This document shows, one piece after another, positions 45,401-57,215 of a DNA stretch of 64,000 nt. Both the position numbers and the translations under genes were made by a program. Within the stretch, counting starts at the first letter, position 1, and the number at the start of each line of letters is the position of its first letter. The notes beneath the pieces were generated by a model, which was given only the letters and a program-made list of their open reading frames with translations, searched no databases and was not told the DNA's origin. Source of the DNA: Phaeoceros laevis. Lineage: Eukaryota; Anthocerotophyta; Anthocerotopsida; Notothyladales. The stretch is from the NCBI GenBank assembly GCA_049999765.1, contig JBNGIQ010009485.1:420344-484343 (forward strand). Reading direction: 5' to 3'.

Positions 45401-46191
45401 GTTGCCGGGCGAGCTCTTGTCCAGGCCCAGGTACTCCCAGCTGAAGGTGGTGGCTACTCGGCGAGTCCCACTTTCGAAAACGGAAACGACGTCGGGGTGA
45501 TCTGAGCATGAAGCATCAGTCAGAAAAACTTGGCAGCTCAGAACCCCACGCAAGCTTACAAAAACCTCGGTAAATCAGAATTCCGACCACCATGCATATG
45601 AAACGTGGTTACGTTGGGCACCTCTAAGTGCGTTAGCCTGTTGTGTTGTGAGCTTGGCAGCGAAACCACTGAAGGAACTCTTGTAGTGGTACACCACGGA
45701 TTCCGAGGCTGCCACCTCACTGTTTCAAATGGAAACCATCAACAAAATGGACGTTACGCAAAGTCCCCCAACAACCCAACCAGGAAAGCTTCTGGAAAGA
45801 AACAAATAACATTCCTTCAGGACCTGTCGAAAACGGTTTGCAGCAGGCTGTGGTGATGGGCGAGTGTCAGATCGTGCGCGTCTCCATGGATGTTCTTGCC
45901 CAAGTAGGCGATGTGGACCTGTGGGGAGGAGTGGAATGCTCACATGAACGAGGTCGATAGCTAGCGAGACCCCCCAAAAAGCTGTGACGCGCCTGGCTAG
46001 CTAGTACGCCTCAAGTCACGCAGCTTCTGTGTTTCTGACTGAAAATGACTATTCTCGAATGCGATGGTTACCTTTTGCGGTGTCACGCTTTGAGCCTGCA
46101 GGCGGGCCGAGGCGACGGAAAAGAGCAAGCACAAACCCAAGAGGGACAACGCGGAAGTAGTACTGCCGATGCTCCACGATCGCGACGCCAT
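42437..46191 (-). CDS. subtilisin-like serine protease S4 (intact after collapsing a spurious gap)
   Basis: Secreted S8 subtilase, sister of S3. Exon 1 (46072-46191) encodes 40 residues with a signal peptide ([15 protein letters not shown]). The prodomain is [16 protein letters not shown]...[16 protein letters not shown]. The catalytic triad is Asp in [12 protein letters not shown], His in GHGTHTAS and Ser in [12 protein letters not shown], with Asn in AAAGNEGPG. The C-terminal domain ends [12 protein letters not shown] 100-N run at 43508-43607 falls inside the exon with [12 protein letters not shown]. It is flanked on both sides by the same 24 bp, and removing it and one copy restores the exon in frame. 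An Asp/Gly-rich [11 protein letters not shown] stretch precedes the His motif. No other defects seen. Confidence 0.88.
43508..43607. other. spurious 100-N gap in S4
   Basis: The 24 bp at 43484-43507 and at 43608-43631 are identical (starting TGGTCGTAGAGG). This is the pattern of two contigs that overlap but were not merged. Nothing is likely to be missing. Confidence 0.9.
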
Positions 46192-47166
46192 GATGGGCAG
46201 CCACTCAACTTCAGATCGAGCGTTTGAGCAACAACTTAGCTTGTGGCACCGCAGGGCTTGTTCGACGTCGCGATCGGATGGAGAAGCCTCTGCCGGTCTT
46301 GGTCCGGCTTCCAACACAGAGTGTTCGCATTCCCCTTTTGTACAAGGGAGAAGAAAGAGGAATCTGTACCACAGCTTCGGCGAAGTGCACGGAAACCGTT
46401 GGCAGGCGGATGTACGAATGCTGTACAGGCGGCCGTGGCCGGCGCCAAGTGAACGCCTCGAGGGCATTCTGGGCTGTCGGGCGTTTCAAACAGGGAAGGA
46501 TGTGGTTTCGAGTGTTTAGGATATGCCCGATATTTCACATCGGGAAGTCAGGTTACAGCGTATCTGGACACTCGCGGCCAAGCGGCAATCCCAACGAAGT
46601 AGTAGTAGTAGCAGCCAACTCCACATGGGAATTGAACACCCCGTCAGGTCTTTCGACCGGCGACAGGAAGCCCCCGTCCAAAGGATTGTAAGCGACAACC
46701 GGGAGCCCCCGTCGAAGGCCCAGTTACTTAGCGTAGTCTGGTTGCTTACAGGATTAAGTAATCTCTACTACACAAAAGCAACTTTAGCAAAAGTTACTAG
46801 CACATGTTGATGACTACGGTAACGACAGCCACGTTCTGCAATATCCAGAATGCCAACAAGGCCAAGTTACGATAGAATAAAAGAGTGAAGGTTCCACATT
46901 TTGGTATTGTGGTTGTGAAACCACTTATACACACCAGCGGCATGCTTACACACTTTATGAAAGTAGCACCTGCCGAAGTGCTTGGCAACAAAAATCGAAC
47001 TGCAGAGTGAAGTTGCTCCAACATCGAACCGATGTGGCTTCAATTAAGGCTGGGCTATACCCCATCTCACATGAGGAATAGATGGGTGTTAATACTATGG
47101 TACATTATGTCAATCCAACTTTTTCGTTGAATTCATGATGTTAGAAAAATTATTTTACAATAATAG
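46192..47166. other. S4 upstream region; spacer to ribonucleotide reductase
   Basis: Contains the S3-like promoter blocks up to about 46830, then AT-rich sequence. No gene is seen. Confidence 0.5.
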
Positions 47167-49054
47167 TTAGAAGTCTTCATCGGTCTTGAACACATGATTG
47201 GTGGCACCCGAAAGTCCGTTCATGACAGAAGCTTTCTGGTAATCTCCTACCCGCTTCTCAAAAAAATTTGTCTTGCCCCTGCAGATACGGCAAACACTTT
47301 GGTCAGACACAGCCCGAAGGATCCAGGGTATCATGAAAGGGAATCTCTGGTATGCCTGAAAGGACTTACTGCAATGAGATTAGCTCCATCCAGTCAAAGG
47401 GGTTCGCATCGTTGTAGAACTTCTTGCATCCAAGAGCAACCTGCAAGGACAGGGTACAAATTACAACACAGACACAGGTTAGCAAGACTGGGGTTGGCCT
47501 AAGCGCTGAGGAAACAGGGAGCCAATTCAGAATAGCTTACCAGTAAATGATCAGCGACGTAGTTAATATAATCACTCATCATCTTCTTGTTCATACCGAC
47601 TAAGTCGCATGAGAGTGCCTCACACACGAACTCTCTCTCAATCTCAACAGCATCAGAGACAATCTCTATTACTCTTTCTTCAGGCAACTTCTTGTTCAAC
47701 AGCCTGAAAGGTGAGAAACCCTGGGATCAGTCTCAAAGGACCAGCATCTCACCAGACACCCGAAGTGCATACTGTGAAAGTCGTTCTGCATATTACATGA
47801 AATTAAGACACATACTGTAAAAGAAAGCTGCAATACTTACGAGTATAAAAGGCATGCAAAGTCACGGTGCAGTCCCTCATCCCTAGAGATGAGTTCGTTG
47901 GAGAATGTCAATCCTGGCATCAGGCCCCGCTTCTTCAACCAGAAAATTGAACAGAAGCTGCAAACAGTCCTTTGACTTTAGTCTATGGTACTGTGTTTCT
48001 TGAGCACTCAGCTCAGCGAGAAGTGTTTAAATCAGATGCATTGGGAAACCACAAACTTCGTACCTTCCAGAAAAGAAAATCCCCTCCACACACGCGAATG
48101 CCAGAAGTCTTTCAGCAAATGACTTTGAACTGCAGAGGTAAGAAATTTGGCGTTCAGCTTGACACTCTTACCCAGAACAAACCATCAGTCCAACACTATG
48201 TGGCATGGAGTGAATCGCCCACCTGTCAATCCATTTCATAGCCCAGGCTGCTTTCTTTCCAACGCATGGAATTGTTTCAACAGCATTGAACAACCACGCT
48301 TTCTGTTTATTGTCCTTGATGTAGGTCTCCAGCAACAGACTGTACATCTCTGTAACCATAAAAACATTCCCAAACTCAGATATGACTGTCAAGCGGTAAT
48401 GGCAGCCTCAGCTGGAATCGAAGCACAACACACCAATTTTCGCCTCCCACCACCAATACCTGAATGAATGTTTTCAATTGCAATCTGGAAGCCATAGAAT
48501 GCCCTGGCCTGCAATCAGGGAACCCAGATGTGAGTACCTCCGGCATTTCAGCGTCAAAATTACCTCCAGGTCTCACATTCAACTGCCGAAGGCAGTAAAT
48601 GCGGCCTAGGGTAGAATGTAGAGCATTGCCATCTGTACCAACCTAGTGCTGACCTGGACAGGGCAGAGCCCCTACCTCAGGAACCTGAATCTCTTTCATA
48701 AACCGAACCGCCAAATTCTCCAGCACTATCCCATCAGAAGCGGCAAAAAAGGCGAGAACGTGGCTGACGAAATGCCGTTCATTGTCGTTCAGTTTCTCCC
48801 AATGCTGGTAGTCCTGCGACAGGTCCACCTCTTCGGCTGCAAAGGCGAGGCGGCAGCAGGCATCAAAACCAGACGAGAAACCCTACAGTTTTGCCAGGTC
48901 GCAACAGCCGTCACAAGAGCACAGGGGACTCACCGGTCCAGAAGCTGGCCTCCGCCTTCTTGTACATCTCCCACACTGCCGGATAGGTGATAGGGAACAT
49001 GCTAAACCGTTGCTTGTTCTCCATCAGCAAAGGCTCCACAATCGGACCTCCCAT
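47167..49054 (-). CDS. RNR2: ribonucleoside-diphosphate reductase small subunit (R2)
   Basis: Supplies the diferric-tyrosyl radical for reduction of ribonucleotides to deoxyribonucleotides; partner of the R1 subunit, cytosolic and S-phase linked. Nine exons splice in phase: 48934-49054, 48676-48836, 48460-48508, 48223-48349, 48064-48129, 47841-47957, 47541-47703, 47370-47440 and 47167-47278. Together they give 987 nt and 328 residues, normal for plant R2. Iron ligands lie in [12 protein letters not shown], in ENIHSEMYSLL (which also holds the radical Tyr) and in [15 protein letters not shown]. The C-terminus FKTDEDF matches the conserved tail that binds R1. Start [20 protein letters not shown] at 49052-49054 suits the family. 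Part of this gene is copied in inverted orientation at 39089-39592. Confidence 0.95.
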
Positions 49055-50268
49055 CTTGCCTCGGTCAGTCAGTCAGTCGGCTCCGAGCAGAGAAGGTGAG
49101 AAGCAATCTGCAGCTCTAAAGCGCTCCTTAACGGCAAGGCAGCGGAGGACTGCGCACCGCCAGGTAAGGTCACTTCTGAGATTGGACGGAAGTGGGTGCG
49201 GCGGCAGCTATCAAGGCCTGGAGAGAGAGGGAAAAGCGGAAAGGGAGGGAGATTCAGAATTCAAACCTCAAACCTCTCTCAAACCTCAAACCTCCCAGGC
49301 ATGCCTCGCGACCTGAAGACCTCTCAAGGACGAAGATCCCCGCTAAAGACCTTTTTTAAGGCCCTATTTTAGCGTAAAATTTTAGGTGATGCGACAATAT
49401 TGTAATGATTGTGGTCCTTCATTTGCCACAGGTGTGGTACGAAAGTACCCCGTCAAGCACCTAAAAAACCCCTTCCTTCCCTCAAATTGGTCTTGTTGCA
49501 AGTAATCTTGGCGTTTGCGAAATGCAAACCTCTTTCAGATCTACCCCGCCACAGCGGCGGCCATAGCTGCCGCTCAAGTGTGTGGACGTACTACCCACCA
49601 GTGCAAGCGTACCTTGACCAGATACTGCACTGCTATTAGTTATAAGCGAGGAATGTATTGTATTGTCCACTAGCAGTGATGAAGCCTGACAGGTTCAACT
49701 TTCCAACTCAGGACGCGGATGAAATCTCGTAATGCACTCGATACAATGTTCTGCACAGTTGTGCGGTTGGCGTCATCGTGGAGCATCTTGCACAGGAAAC
49801 TACAACTTGTTAGACTACTTGTAGATGGATGGCATGAGTTCGGTCATGGGCATGGGATAATATTGTCTGTTTCAAAGGCTTTATAAGTGCTGGGACGACG
49901 CATTTCACCGGTGAGTGGCCAATGTTCAGCCGACTTGGCCTTTGCAACCGACACACAAGTGCCGACAGACGCGGCCCAATAAGAACGGGAATCTACTCGC
50001 ATTACGCCACCTGTTTCCGAGCACGACTAATTGCGGCCATGATTCACGAAACATGTATTTGCACGACACTCCCTCATTAGAAAGAAATAGGCTATTTACA
50101 TGACACACAAACTCTGTTTAAATAACAGTAATAAAAATAATAATATGTATACTCGATATTAACCGCATCTGCAAAAATGTTCTAAGGCTCCATTCAAGCC
50201 TTGCTCCTTCCTACTGCTCTTTGCCTAATAGCAACAAACTATGAACCTACATACCTACGGCATCTTCG
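49055..50268. other. intergenic; no gene seen
   Basis: About 1.2 kb. It should hold the R2 promoter. GAGAGGGA-rich purine sequence at 49218-49255 and a short direct repeat CAAACCTC (four copies, 49262-49295) are the only features noted. Confidence 0.45.
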
Positions 50269-50634
50269 CTAGCCGCATCCAGTGTGCCTACAGAAAACTG
50301 CCACTGTGGATGGGACGAAGATTGTGAAACATCCGAGCAGCCACAGGCTTTCCAAACTAGCCTGCAGCTCCGGCAGAGAAAGTCTGAGTTTCGACATTCC
50401 CCCGAAGGCTCTTACAGTGCAGATCGTGTAGGCCACAACCGCCTGAAACAACACCACAGCAAAGCTCAATCAATACCCTGATGTAGCTTCTGCGGCAGTA
50501 AACACAAAAGAACACCCAAGCATGACAATCCCAGTGCAACCAACAATGAAGGGAAGCACGGAAACAAACCTGTAAAAAGGGCGCTGTTCCATAAAGCCTG
50601 ACTCCACATCCACTGGAATCAGTGAACACCCCAT
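50269..50634 (-). pseudogene. small three-helix membrane protein ORF with one in-frame TGA
   Basis: From the ATG at 50632-50634 (MGCSLIPVDVESGFMEQRPF) one frame runs 121 codons to TAG at 50269-50271, with a single TGA at 50470-50472. Hydrophobic segments lie at FVSVLPFIVGCTGIVMLGC, just after the TGA at LSFAVVLFQAVVAYTIC, and at LWLLGCFTIFVPSTVAVFC, so the frame looks coding on both sides. TGG (Trp) is a plausible ancestral codon. A 34-nt GT-AG candidate overlaps the stop but is very short and would shift the frame. I do not recognise the family. A CCCTTTTTACAG acceptor-like site at about 50579 makes an intron before the first helix possible. Confidence 0.4.
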
Positions 50635-50791
50635 TTCAAAACCTAGCAGACCGCGGCTTCATGTTCGAGTGGTGGATAGCATATACCAGGTTACACTGGA
50701 TGGACGGATGGACGGAAGGAGCCATGTACAACAGAGTGGGGAAACATCTATATATCTTTCCTTTTCGAAGGGAAGGAGAAGATGGGAGAAG

Positions 50792-51687
50792 CTACTCGAT
50801 TCTGAAACGGCCCTTCCTGCCAGCCCTCCTCGGGTTTTGGCCCTCATCGCATGCCCAGTTCCTTCTGCTGCTCCTCACGACAGAAAACCTGAAATTGGTC
50901 ACCGCTGCTTCAGCGCCACCACCACCACTACTCTTGTCCACAGCGCTGTCCACTCGGGTGAGCCGGGTGACCTCAATGCCTTTCCCGATAGGGAGGGTGA
51001 TAGACCGGGCGCCTGGACGGCGCTTCACGATCCTACCGTAGGCCGCAGTGGCCTTCCTGTCAAAGAGGTTGTCCGCCACCACCACGGCGCGGGCCGGGTT
51101 GAGGCGCAGGAGGTTGAAGTATTGCACATAGTCCTCCTGCTTGCAATCGATGAGCGCGAAATCCACATCCGCAAACTGCGGGATCATCTCTTCGGCCTCC
51201 CCGACAATGAACTCCACGTATCCCGCCAGCCCGAGTTCCTTCATCGCCACCATAGTGTCGAGGAGCGAGTCCGGGCGGGAGAGCAGGCAGATGAGGCGGC
51301 CCCCCGTCTGCCTGGCCGCAGCGGCCAGAGCAATGGTAGTCTGCGCGGCACGGCCGCACACCTCCAGAATCAACTTGGCGTTCATCCCGGCTGCTAATGC
51401 CGAGATGAACTCAGTGCTGTGCGGCTCCGTGTGCCTGGCGGAGGTGTGACGGCGCTGGTGATCCAGATTGCACTGCATCCAACAGACAAACAACTTGAGT
51501 CACACAGAACGCTCCAAGAAAGATCTGGAAGCAGGCCAAAAACATACACAAACACAAAAATCTGCACCACACGCGGAAGAAATAAACACCCTGATTCAAT
51601 CCCACTGTCTCTCGCACACACTCACTCACTCACCAGCTTGATGGTGTCCAAGTAGGCACTGGTAGCGCTGTCCGGTGACCACCCCAT
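50792..51687 (-). CDS. DUF1442 family, Rossmann methyltransferase-like protein
   Basis: Two exons, 51634-51687 and 50792-51472, give 244 residues. The start MGWSPDSATSAYLDTIKL followed by an EFISALAAGMNAKLILEV segment is, from memory, characteristic of plant DUF1442 proteins, which are annotated as SAM-dependent methyltransferase-like. The fold shows a nucleotide-binding-like first strand, a second strand (GGRLICLL), VEFIVGEAEEMIPQF, DFALIDCKQEDYV and AVVVADNL. No catalytic activity can be assigned. The C-terminal tail after RLTRVDSAVDKSSGGGG is poorly conserved-looking and Arg-rich. Confidence 0.78.
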
Positions 51688-53380
51688 TTCCGACCTGAGA
51701 AAACGTGCTCCGATTTGAAAATGCTCCTCCTCTCTATGTGCCTCCTGAGTCGCAGACGTGCGCACGACGGGGGAAGAGAGCCTGCTTGCCGAGAGACGCG
51801 CCGGGGGGAAAGGGAAGGGAAGCGGGAGACGCTATGCTACCTAGCTTCATACGGTCCTGAGTGCCTCAAAGAGGCCTCAAGACAGCGGCAAGTCCCGCGC
51901 CCCAGACTTACCCCAATCAGACTCCTCCCACTCCAAAAGACGGAAGAAGAAAACACCACAAGCTTCCTTCTTCCCTCGACCACACCACACTTGCTCCTCC
52001 GCAATGCAGAGAATTTCAAACCCTGGAACACCACAAAATGCCTGGAGCCGCTCCCTCCCAACAGTACCAGATGCAAACCACAGAAGAGACAGGCACAAAT
52101 GCAAATACTCCTTCCGCCAGGTGGTGCTCCGGAATATGTAGATCTCCCTCTATTTCTCGTTCACGGTTCCTCCTGCTTTCTCCGCTGCCTACCGCCAGCA
52201 AACCCCGCCCCTCGCTGCGCCCTCCCTTGTACGGCAAGAAGAAACCTTCGGAAGGTGAGGCAGCCAGTCCGCGGAAGGCCAACGGCACGCGGTGCCAAAT
52301 TCAGAGCCGTGTCAAGCAAGCCAGAGCAGAAGGGCGGAAGAAAGAGGCCGCGATGCCAGCAAGCAAAGAGGAGGGAGAAGAAGAGAGGACAAGCGGAAGA
52401 GAGGCTGGAGGTTGCTAGCAGCGAGGCTAGGCAGTAGGCAATCTCTGTCTGTTGTCCGAGGAGAGGAGGAGGCTCGAAAGTGGCTGCCTGGAGGCAGGGA
52501 AGGAGCAAAGAGGAGGAAGAGGAAAGCGCACGAGGAGAGAGGAATGGCTGCCTGCCTGCCTCGAAAGGCTTGCCCCGGAATGGTTGTAACTGGCCCGGTT
52601 AGCAGGCTCATATAGGGCGCGCCGCACCCGGGGTCACGTAGACCACCCGGACCACACCCCGGGTAGGAGGCCGTGGTGTCAACACGAGGCTGGCCCCCTT
52701 CCCGGAGCGTGGTACTGACTAGGGTTTTACTGTAACGTGGGCAGATCTTGCTGTGATTCCTTACGTTTTGTCCGTTTCTGGGAAGTCTTGGTGGTGCTCT
52801 TCCCCTTCTGGTGCATGCAACTGTGAGTGTGTCAGAGGAGCCAATCCGGTACCCAGAGCCAGGCCCCCCCCCCACTCTTTTTTTTTCTCCCTCGTCTGTA
52901 GACTCTGTACTTGCTATGAGTTTAGACGATCCGGAGCCCACTTCGCATCATTCACAGTGTTTCACACCTTCGCATCCAGTACCAGTACGCACCTACTTCG
53001 CTGCTGCTTTGTTAACCACGTGTGCAGTTTATAAACTTTATACAATCTCGATTCGTGGTAGGTAGGGCATAAACAGATTTAAATTCAAGTATCTATCCTA
53101 TCCTCACTTCAAGCCTCACAAAGGCTTGATGCTTGTCCAAAGTCCCACTTCCTAATAGTTCCTATCTATCCATGGGAAGTCTTCAAGACAAGAAAATAGA
53201 GAGCATTTTAGAAAATTAAGAGGCCAACATGACTTGACTTGACTGGATTGAGAGTACCAAACACCTAGATTTAAACAAACTAATAAAGAAAGTATGAAGT
53301 TTCCACAAGAGTTTCTCTACAAACTAATGAAGAAAGTATGAAGTTTCCAAAGGAGTTTCTCTCATGCTTGTGATGGTGTA
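51688..53380. other. GC-rich intergenic region; no gene supported
   Basis: About 1.7 kb. Long open frames occur on both strands at 51715-52940, but they overlap each other, are rich in Pro/Ser/Arg or Leu and lack domains, so they look like compositional artefacts. A minus-strand TATA-like CCTATATGAGCC sits at about 52607-52618 beside GC-rich direct repeats, which may be a fragment of a repeat element. C9 and T8 homopolymers lie at 52862-52890. Confidence 0.4.
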
Positions 53381-53599
53381 TCATTTGATTATTGAGTGGC
53401 TTGACACTTGGGACTAGCCCACTTAGGTTAAGGACCTTAGAGGCTCACTCAAAGGAGGACAACATATTTTATTGGTGTAGTACTCAATTCATATTCCTCA
53501 CCAACCAATCATTATGCCTAATAACCTCACTCATCACTCAAATGACACACACTCCACGCCGACCACTTTGTATAAGAAAACCTCATAAATCACTTTGAA

Positions 53600-54380
53600 C
53601 GACGAATCTTCATATTTTGCACCGACCACTAAGTGCAAGAACCTCATTGTCACTCAAAGGATGACAAATGGGACCACTTTATATAATAAAGCTCACAAAT
53701 CTTCATATTTCGTACCGACCACAAAATCTTCATATTCTACACCAACCATTATGCGTAAGAAGCTTACACTCTTCATATTCTGCGTACCGACCACAAAATC
53801 TTCATATTCTACATCGACCATTATGCGTAAGAAGCTTACACTCTTCATATTCTGCACCGACCAAATGCAATATGTAAGAAGCTTACACTCTTCATATTAT
53901 GCACCGACCACTATGCGTAAGAAGCTTATATATTCTTACACCGACCACTATGCATACGAAGCTTACACTCTTCATATTCTACACCGACCACTATGCGTAA
54001 GATGCTTATATATTCTACACCGACCACTATGCCTACGAAGCTTACACTTTTCATATTCTACATCGACCACTATGCGTAAGAAGCTTACACGTCACTCAAG
54101 TGACAACAAATATGACGGTCACCACAAATCACTCGAAGGACGAATATTCATAAGTGCTTAATAAAGTTTCTTCCTTCATGTTGTGCACCGACCACGATGT
54201 GTAAAAACCTCACACGTCACTCAAATGAGTACTTAATAAAGTTCCTTCCTTCATATTATGCACCGACCACCCACGATGCATNNNNNNNNNNAATAAAGTT
54301 CCTTCCTTCATATTATGCACCGACCACCCACGATGCATAAGAACCTCGCTTGTCACTCAAATGACGACAAATGCGATGAA
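53600..54380 (+). repeat. minisatellite array, about 45-bp unit
   Basis: A unit of roughly 43-47 bp (CTTCATATTCTACACCGACC, then ACTATGCGTAAGAAGCTTAC) recurs about ten times between 53700 and 54100. Related looser copies extend on both sides (AATAAAGTTCCTTCCTTCAT and CACTCAAATGACGACAAAT variants). It encodes nothing convincing. The array contains the spurious gap at 54282-54291. Confidence 0.8.
54282..54291. other. spurious 10-N gap in the minisatellite
   Basis: The 47 bp before the gap (54235-54281) and the 47 bp after it (54292-54338) are identical, which suggests unmerged overlapping contigs. Because this lies in a repeat array, a genuine second copy cannot be excluded. Confidence 0.75.
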
Positions 54381-56593
54381 GACGCTAACCACGTGCCTAA
54401 AAAAACCTAAGACTTGACTGCTACCACTTATGATACGGATTTGTCCACCAAGCTTACGCAACTACTATCATAATATAGAGATCTCAAGTACACTTGGAGA
54501 TATTGAGATGGAGTTACATTGATTCCCAGCATGTCAAACAAGTTACCACAAGGCGATAAGTCCACTTCAATTATGCTTGTAGATGTTGGCTCAAGCAGGC
54601 TACTTCGAGGCCGACAATGCATAATTAAATTGATTCTTCCGCCATCACTTTCTTCATATATTGAGAGGTTGGCTCAAACAAGCTTTTTGTGGCATTGGCA
54701 AGATTTCTGTGGTGGTAAATGGCATACTATAAGACTTCATTCCCAGCATCTATGACAAGTTATGATATCTACCACCAAAGGATTACATTGATTAACATAG
54801 AATTGGATTAATTTGCACCTACTCCCAAAGAAACAAATGTTACCCCATGCCTGCTTTTCTCAAACTCACATTGATTAATTTCAAACTATTTATTACATAT
54901 TAGATGTTAGAAGTTATCAACTTACCACCATACATATTATCTAATATACATATATATATATAGGAAAGTCATATACTGTCACATCCACTAAACGGGTAGA
55001 CTAGGTCCACATTATACAGTAGTGGTGGTAAAAGAGATTGCAAACTGTAGAGTATCCAAAACAGATTGGCAATATTGGATGACCCTTCATCATGCTCCAA
55101 CTTGATGGGTACGGTTGTACATTCATGAACCTATGCTGGAAGGAGGATGGTGAAAGGGATAAGGAATCGGACCTTGGAGAATTTTGGGTCTTGACTTTTT
55201 AGGGTACGGCAAGGAGCAACAGTAGTTCCGTAGATATTGAAGGAGAATGGGGCGTAGGCGGTGTCCAGGAATAGCCTGAGCGGGCGGCAAAGTGGAATGA
55301 TGAGCGGTATGGACGAGACGAAAGCCTGCAGGAAATTACGCGCTTGCTATTTTCAGGCCAGCTAACATGGATATATTTAGCACAGGATGCAAGTGTGGCA
55401 ACTAGGCTGTGAGCAAGACAGATACGTGTAAGGCAACCGGGGGCCCCGAAGTACGGCCTTCCGCACGGTGCACGGTCCCGTCCCAGGGAGAATATCATAC
55501 ATGTAGTTTATGTAGTGGCGACGGAACCGGGACCCATTTCGTCCGTCGTGTCGCCATGTCCTTCTTTCCGAGCGTCATGGGACGGAAGGGGTCGCCGCAT
55601 GGGCACGCAACTCTAGTATGCTGCTCAACCCCACCGATCCCTCTTCAGTTCATCCATGCATGCATGCATGCATCCATCCAACCATGTCCATCCGTCCAGA
55701 ACGGTCTAATAATTATTGTTACGATTTTTGGGAGGGAGCTGCCAGACGAGACCGCCTGGACACCGATTCCAGCGGCTTTACCCGATATATCCTGCCAAAT
55801 TTGATATCAGTAGTACTCTCGTTGATTGGATAGCTATCTGGAGTGGTGTCTGTAGTCGAGGTGGAGGCTGACTCGCCTGGGATGTCGGTGTGGAGACCGA
55901 CGTCATTCCAGGAGAGCAATGACTCAGCTCCTGGCTGGACGCCGTCAGACGCCTTAGCTGTAATAATGTTTTGCTATTCCCGACCGCCAACCGAATTTTC
56001 AACGCCACCGTCTTTTACCATCCCTCAGCCTCGTGTCCAGACTCCAGAGTGCTTGCTTTTTGTTATGCCTATCGGCCCAAATGTGATACATCCTGCGCTC
56101 ACAAGGCGGCGGCCCATAAAGAGCTGAATAAAGTTCCTTCTTCCTCACACCAATCACCTGCCCCATCAGCATATATGCACATACAGTACATGTGGCATCT
56201 CATAGAATATCATCTATACATACCTGAATGCACGGACATGCTGGGGTCCGCACCTTTTAGCAAACCCGTGAACACTAAGCGCCGGACATCGAGCTTGCCA
56301 AAGGGGTCACTAAGGTATGAAGAAAGGGAAGAACGGCCAGATCTCAGATGGATGGCTAGCACAAAAAGGCTTTTTTCCATTTTTTTTGAAAGTGGCATGC
56401 ATGTATTGCATTTATAGTGTTACAAGGTACTAGACCACACTTGCAGCAACTCAAGGGCCGCCAAATAGGAAATAGGAATGCATGGCCTGCCTACCACATG
56501 CACAAGGTATGCCAAAAGGGGCACAAGGTATGCCAAAGGGGCACATGTCAAATGCTTTCGTTGTACTTTGACTAAAGTCGGTGGGGTCGGATC

Positions 56594-56656
56594 ATGTGAT
56601 GTGATGTGATGTGATGTGATGTGATGTGATGTGATGTGATGTGATGTGATGTGATG
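56594..56656 (+). repeat. GTGAT pentanucleotide microsatellite
   Basis: About twelve perfect copies of the 5-bp unit GTGAT (reading ...GATGTGATGTGAT...). Confidence 0.95.
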
Positions 56657-56883
56657 ATCATTTGAGGAGGTTACACGACCCCATAGAGGGTCCCCTTGCC
56701 CTGAATAGGGCACCCGCAAGCGGACGAGTACAGTAGTATGTGGAGGTAACTAGCAAAACTACCTGCACCCCACAACCTTTGTTCCTCTACACATCCTTGA
56801 GTCTTTAGTAGGTGCAGCATAGCCGCAAGTATCCTCATAGCCGCAAGTATCCTTCCACTTGATTATCCACACGCCTCGGAACC

Positions 56884-57016
56884 TTCTTTTTCTAATATCA
56901 CATGAACCATGTGGATTTGGCCCTGGGACCTTATTTTTCTAATATCACATGAATCATGTGGAGTTGGCCTTGGGGACCTTCTTTTTCTAATATCACATGA
57001 ACCATGTGGAGTTGGC
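56884..57016 (+). repeat. three tandem copies of a unit of about 48-50 bp
   Basis: Each unit has ACCTT[CA]TTTTTCTAATATC followed by ACATGAACCATGTGGAGTTG with small differences; the middle unit has ATGAATCATGTG. Each contains a near-perfect palindrome, CACATGAACCATGTG. The third copy runs into the SINE-like 3' tail at 57014. Confidence 0.85.
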
Positions 57017-57046
57017 TAGACACCATAATCTTAGTACTACTACTTC
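57014..57046 (+). mobile_element. SINE 3' tail fragment
   Basis: GGCTAGACACCATAATC followed by TACTACTACT matches the 3' end of the SINE at 7246-7363 (GGCTAAACACCATAATC plus TAC repeats). The body of the element is absent. Confidence 0.5.
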
Positions 57047-57215
57047 ATGAACATATAGCCTAGAATAATCATCTTATGACTCCATTTGAGTTATAGTCCT
57101 CTATTTTGTGTTCTCTCCTCCTACATAGCCAAAAATTAGCTGCTTAATTCAATTGTTGATGAATTTCACACAACATGGTTGTATGCAGTCCTCCAAACGA
57201 AGAAAATAGATTTGG

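Larger units (their letters stand above)
54381..57215. other. repeat-rich intergenic region; no gene seen
   Basis: About 2.8 kb with no supported gene. Contains a TA dinucleotide tract near 54946-54962, CATG tetranucleotides near 55653-55672, the GTGAT array at 56594-56656, and duplicated CATAGCCGCAAGTATCC near 56820-56852. Confidence 0.5.

Noticed and set aside
50437-50484. A 34-nt GT-AG intron that would remove the internal TGA in the small membrane ORF
   Set aside because: It is shorter than plant introns can usually be, its length is not a multiple of three, and splicing would shift the frame to an early stop.
51715-52941. Long overlapping ORFs of up to 240 codons on both strands
   Set aside because: High GC and low complexity keep several frames open at once; none shows a domain, start context or splice pattern of a gene.
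53595-54161. 188-codon open frame across the minisatellite
   Set aside because: It simply translates the repeat unit (LHSSYS-like repeats) and has no coding character.
53600-54380. CRISPR-like array of regularly spaced repeats
   Set aside because: The context is eukaryotic, the repeats are contiguous and diverged, and there are no unique spacers of constant length.
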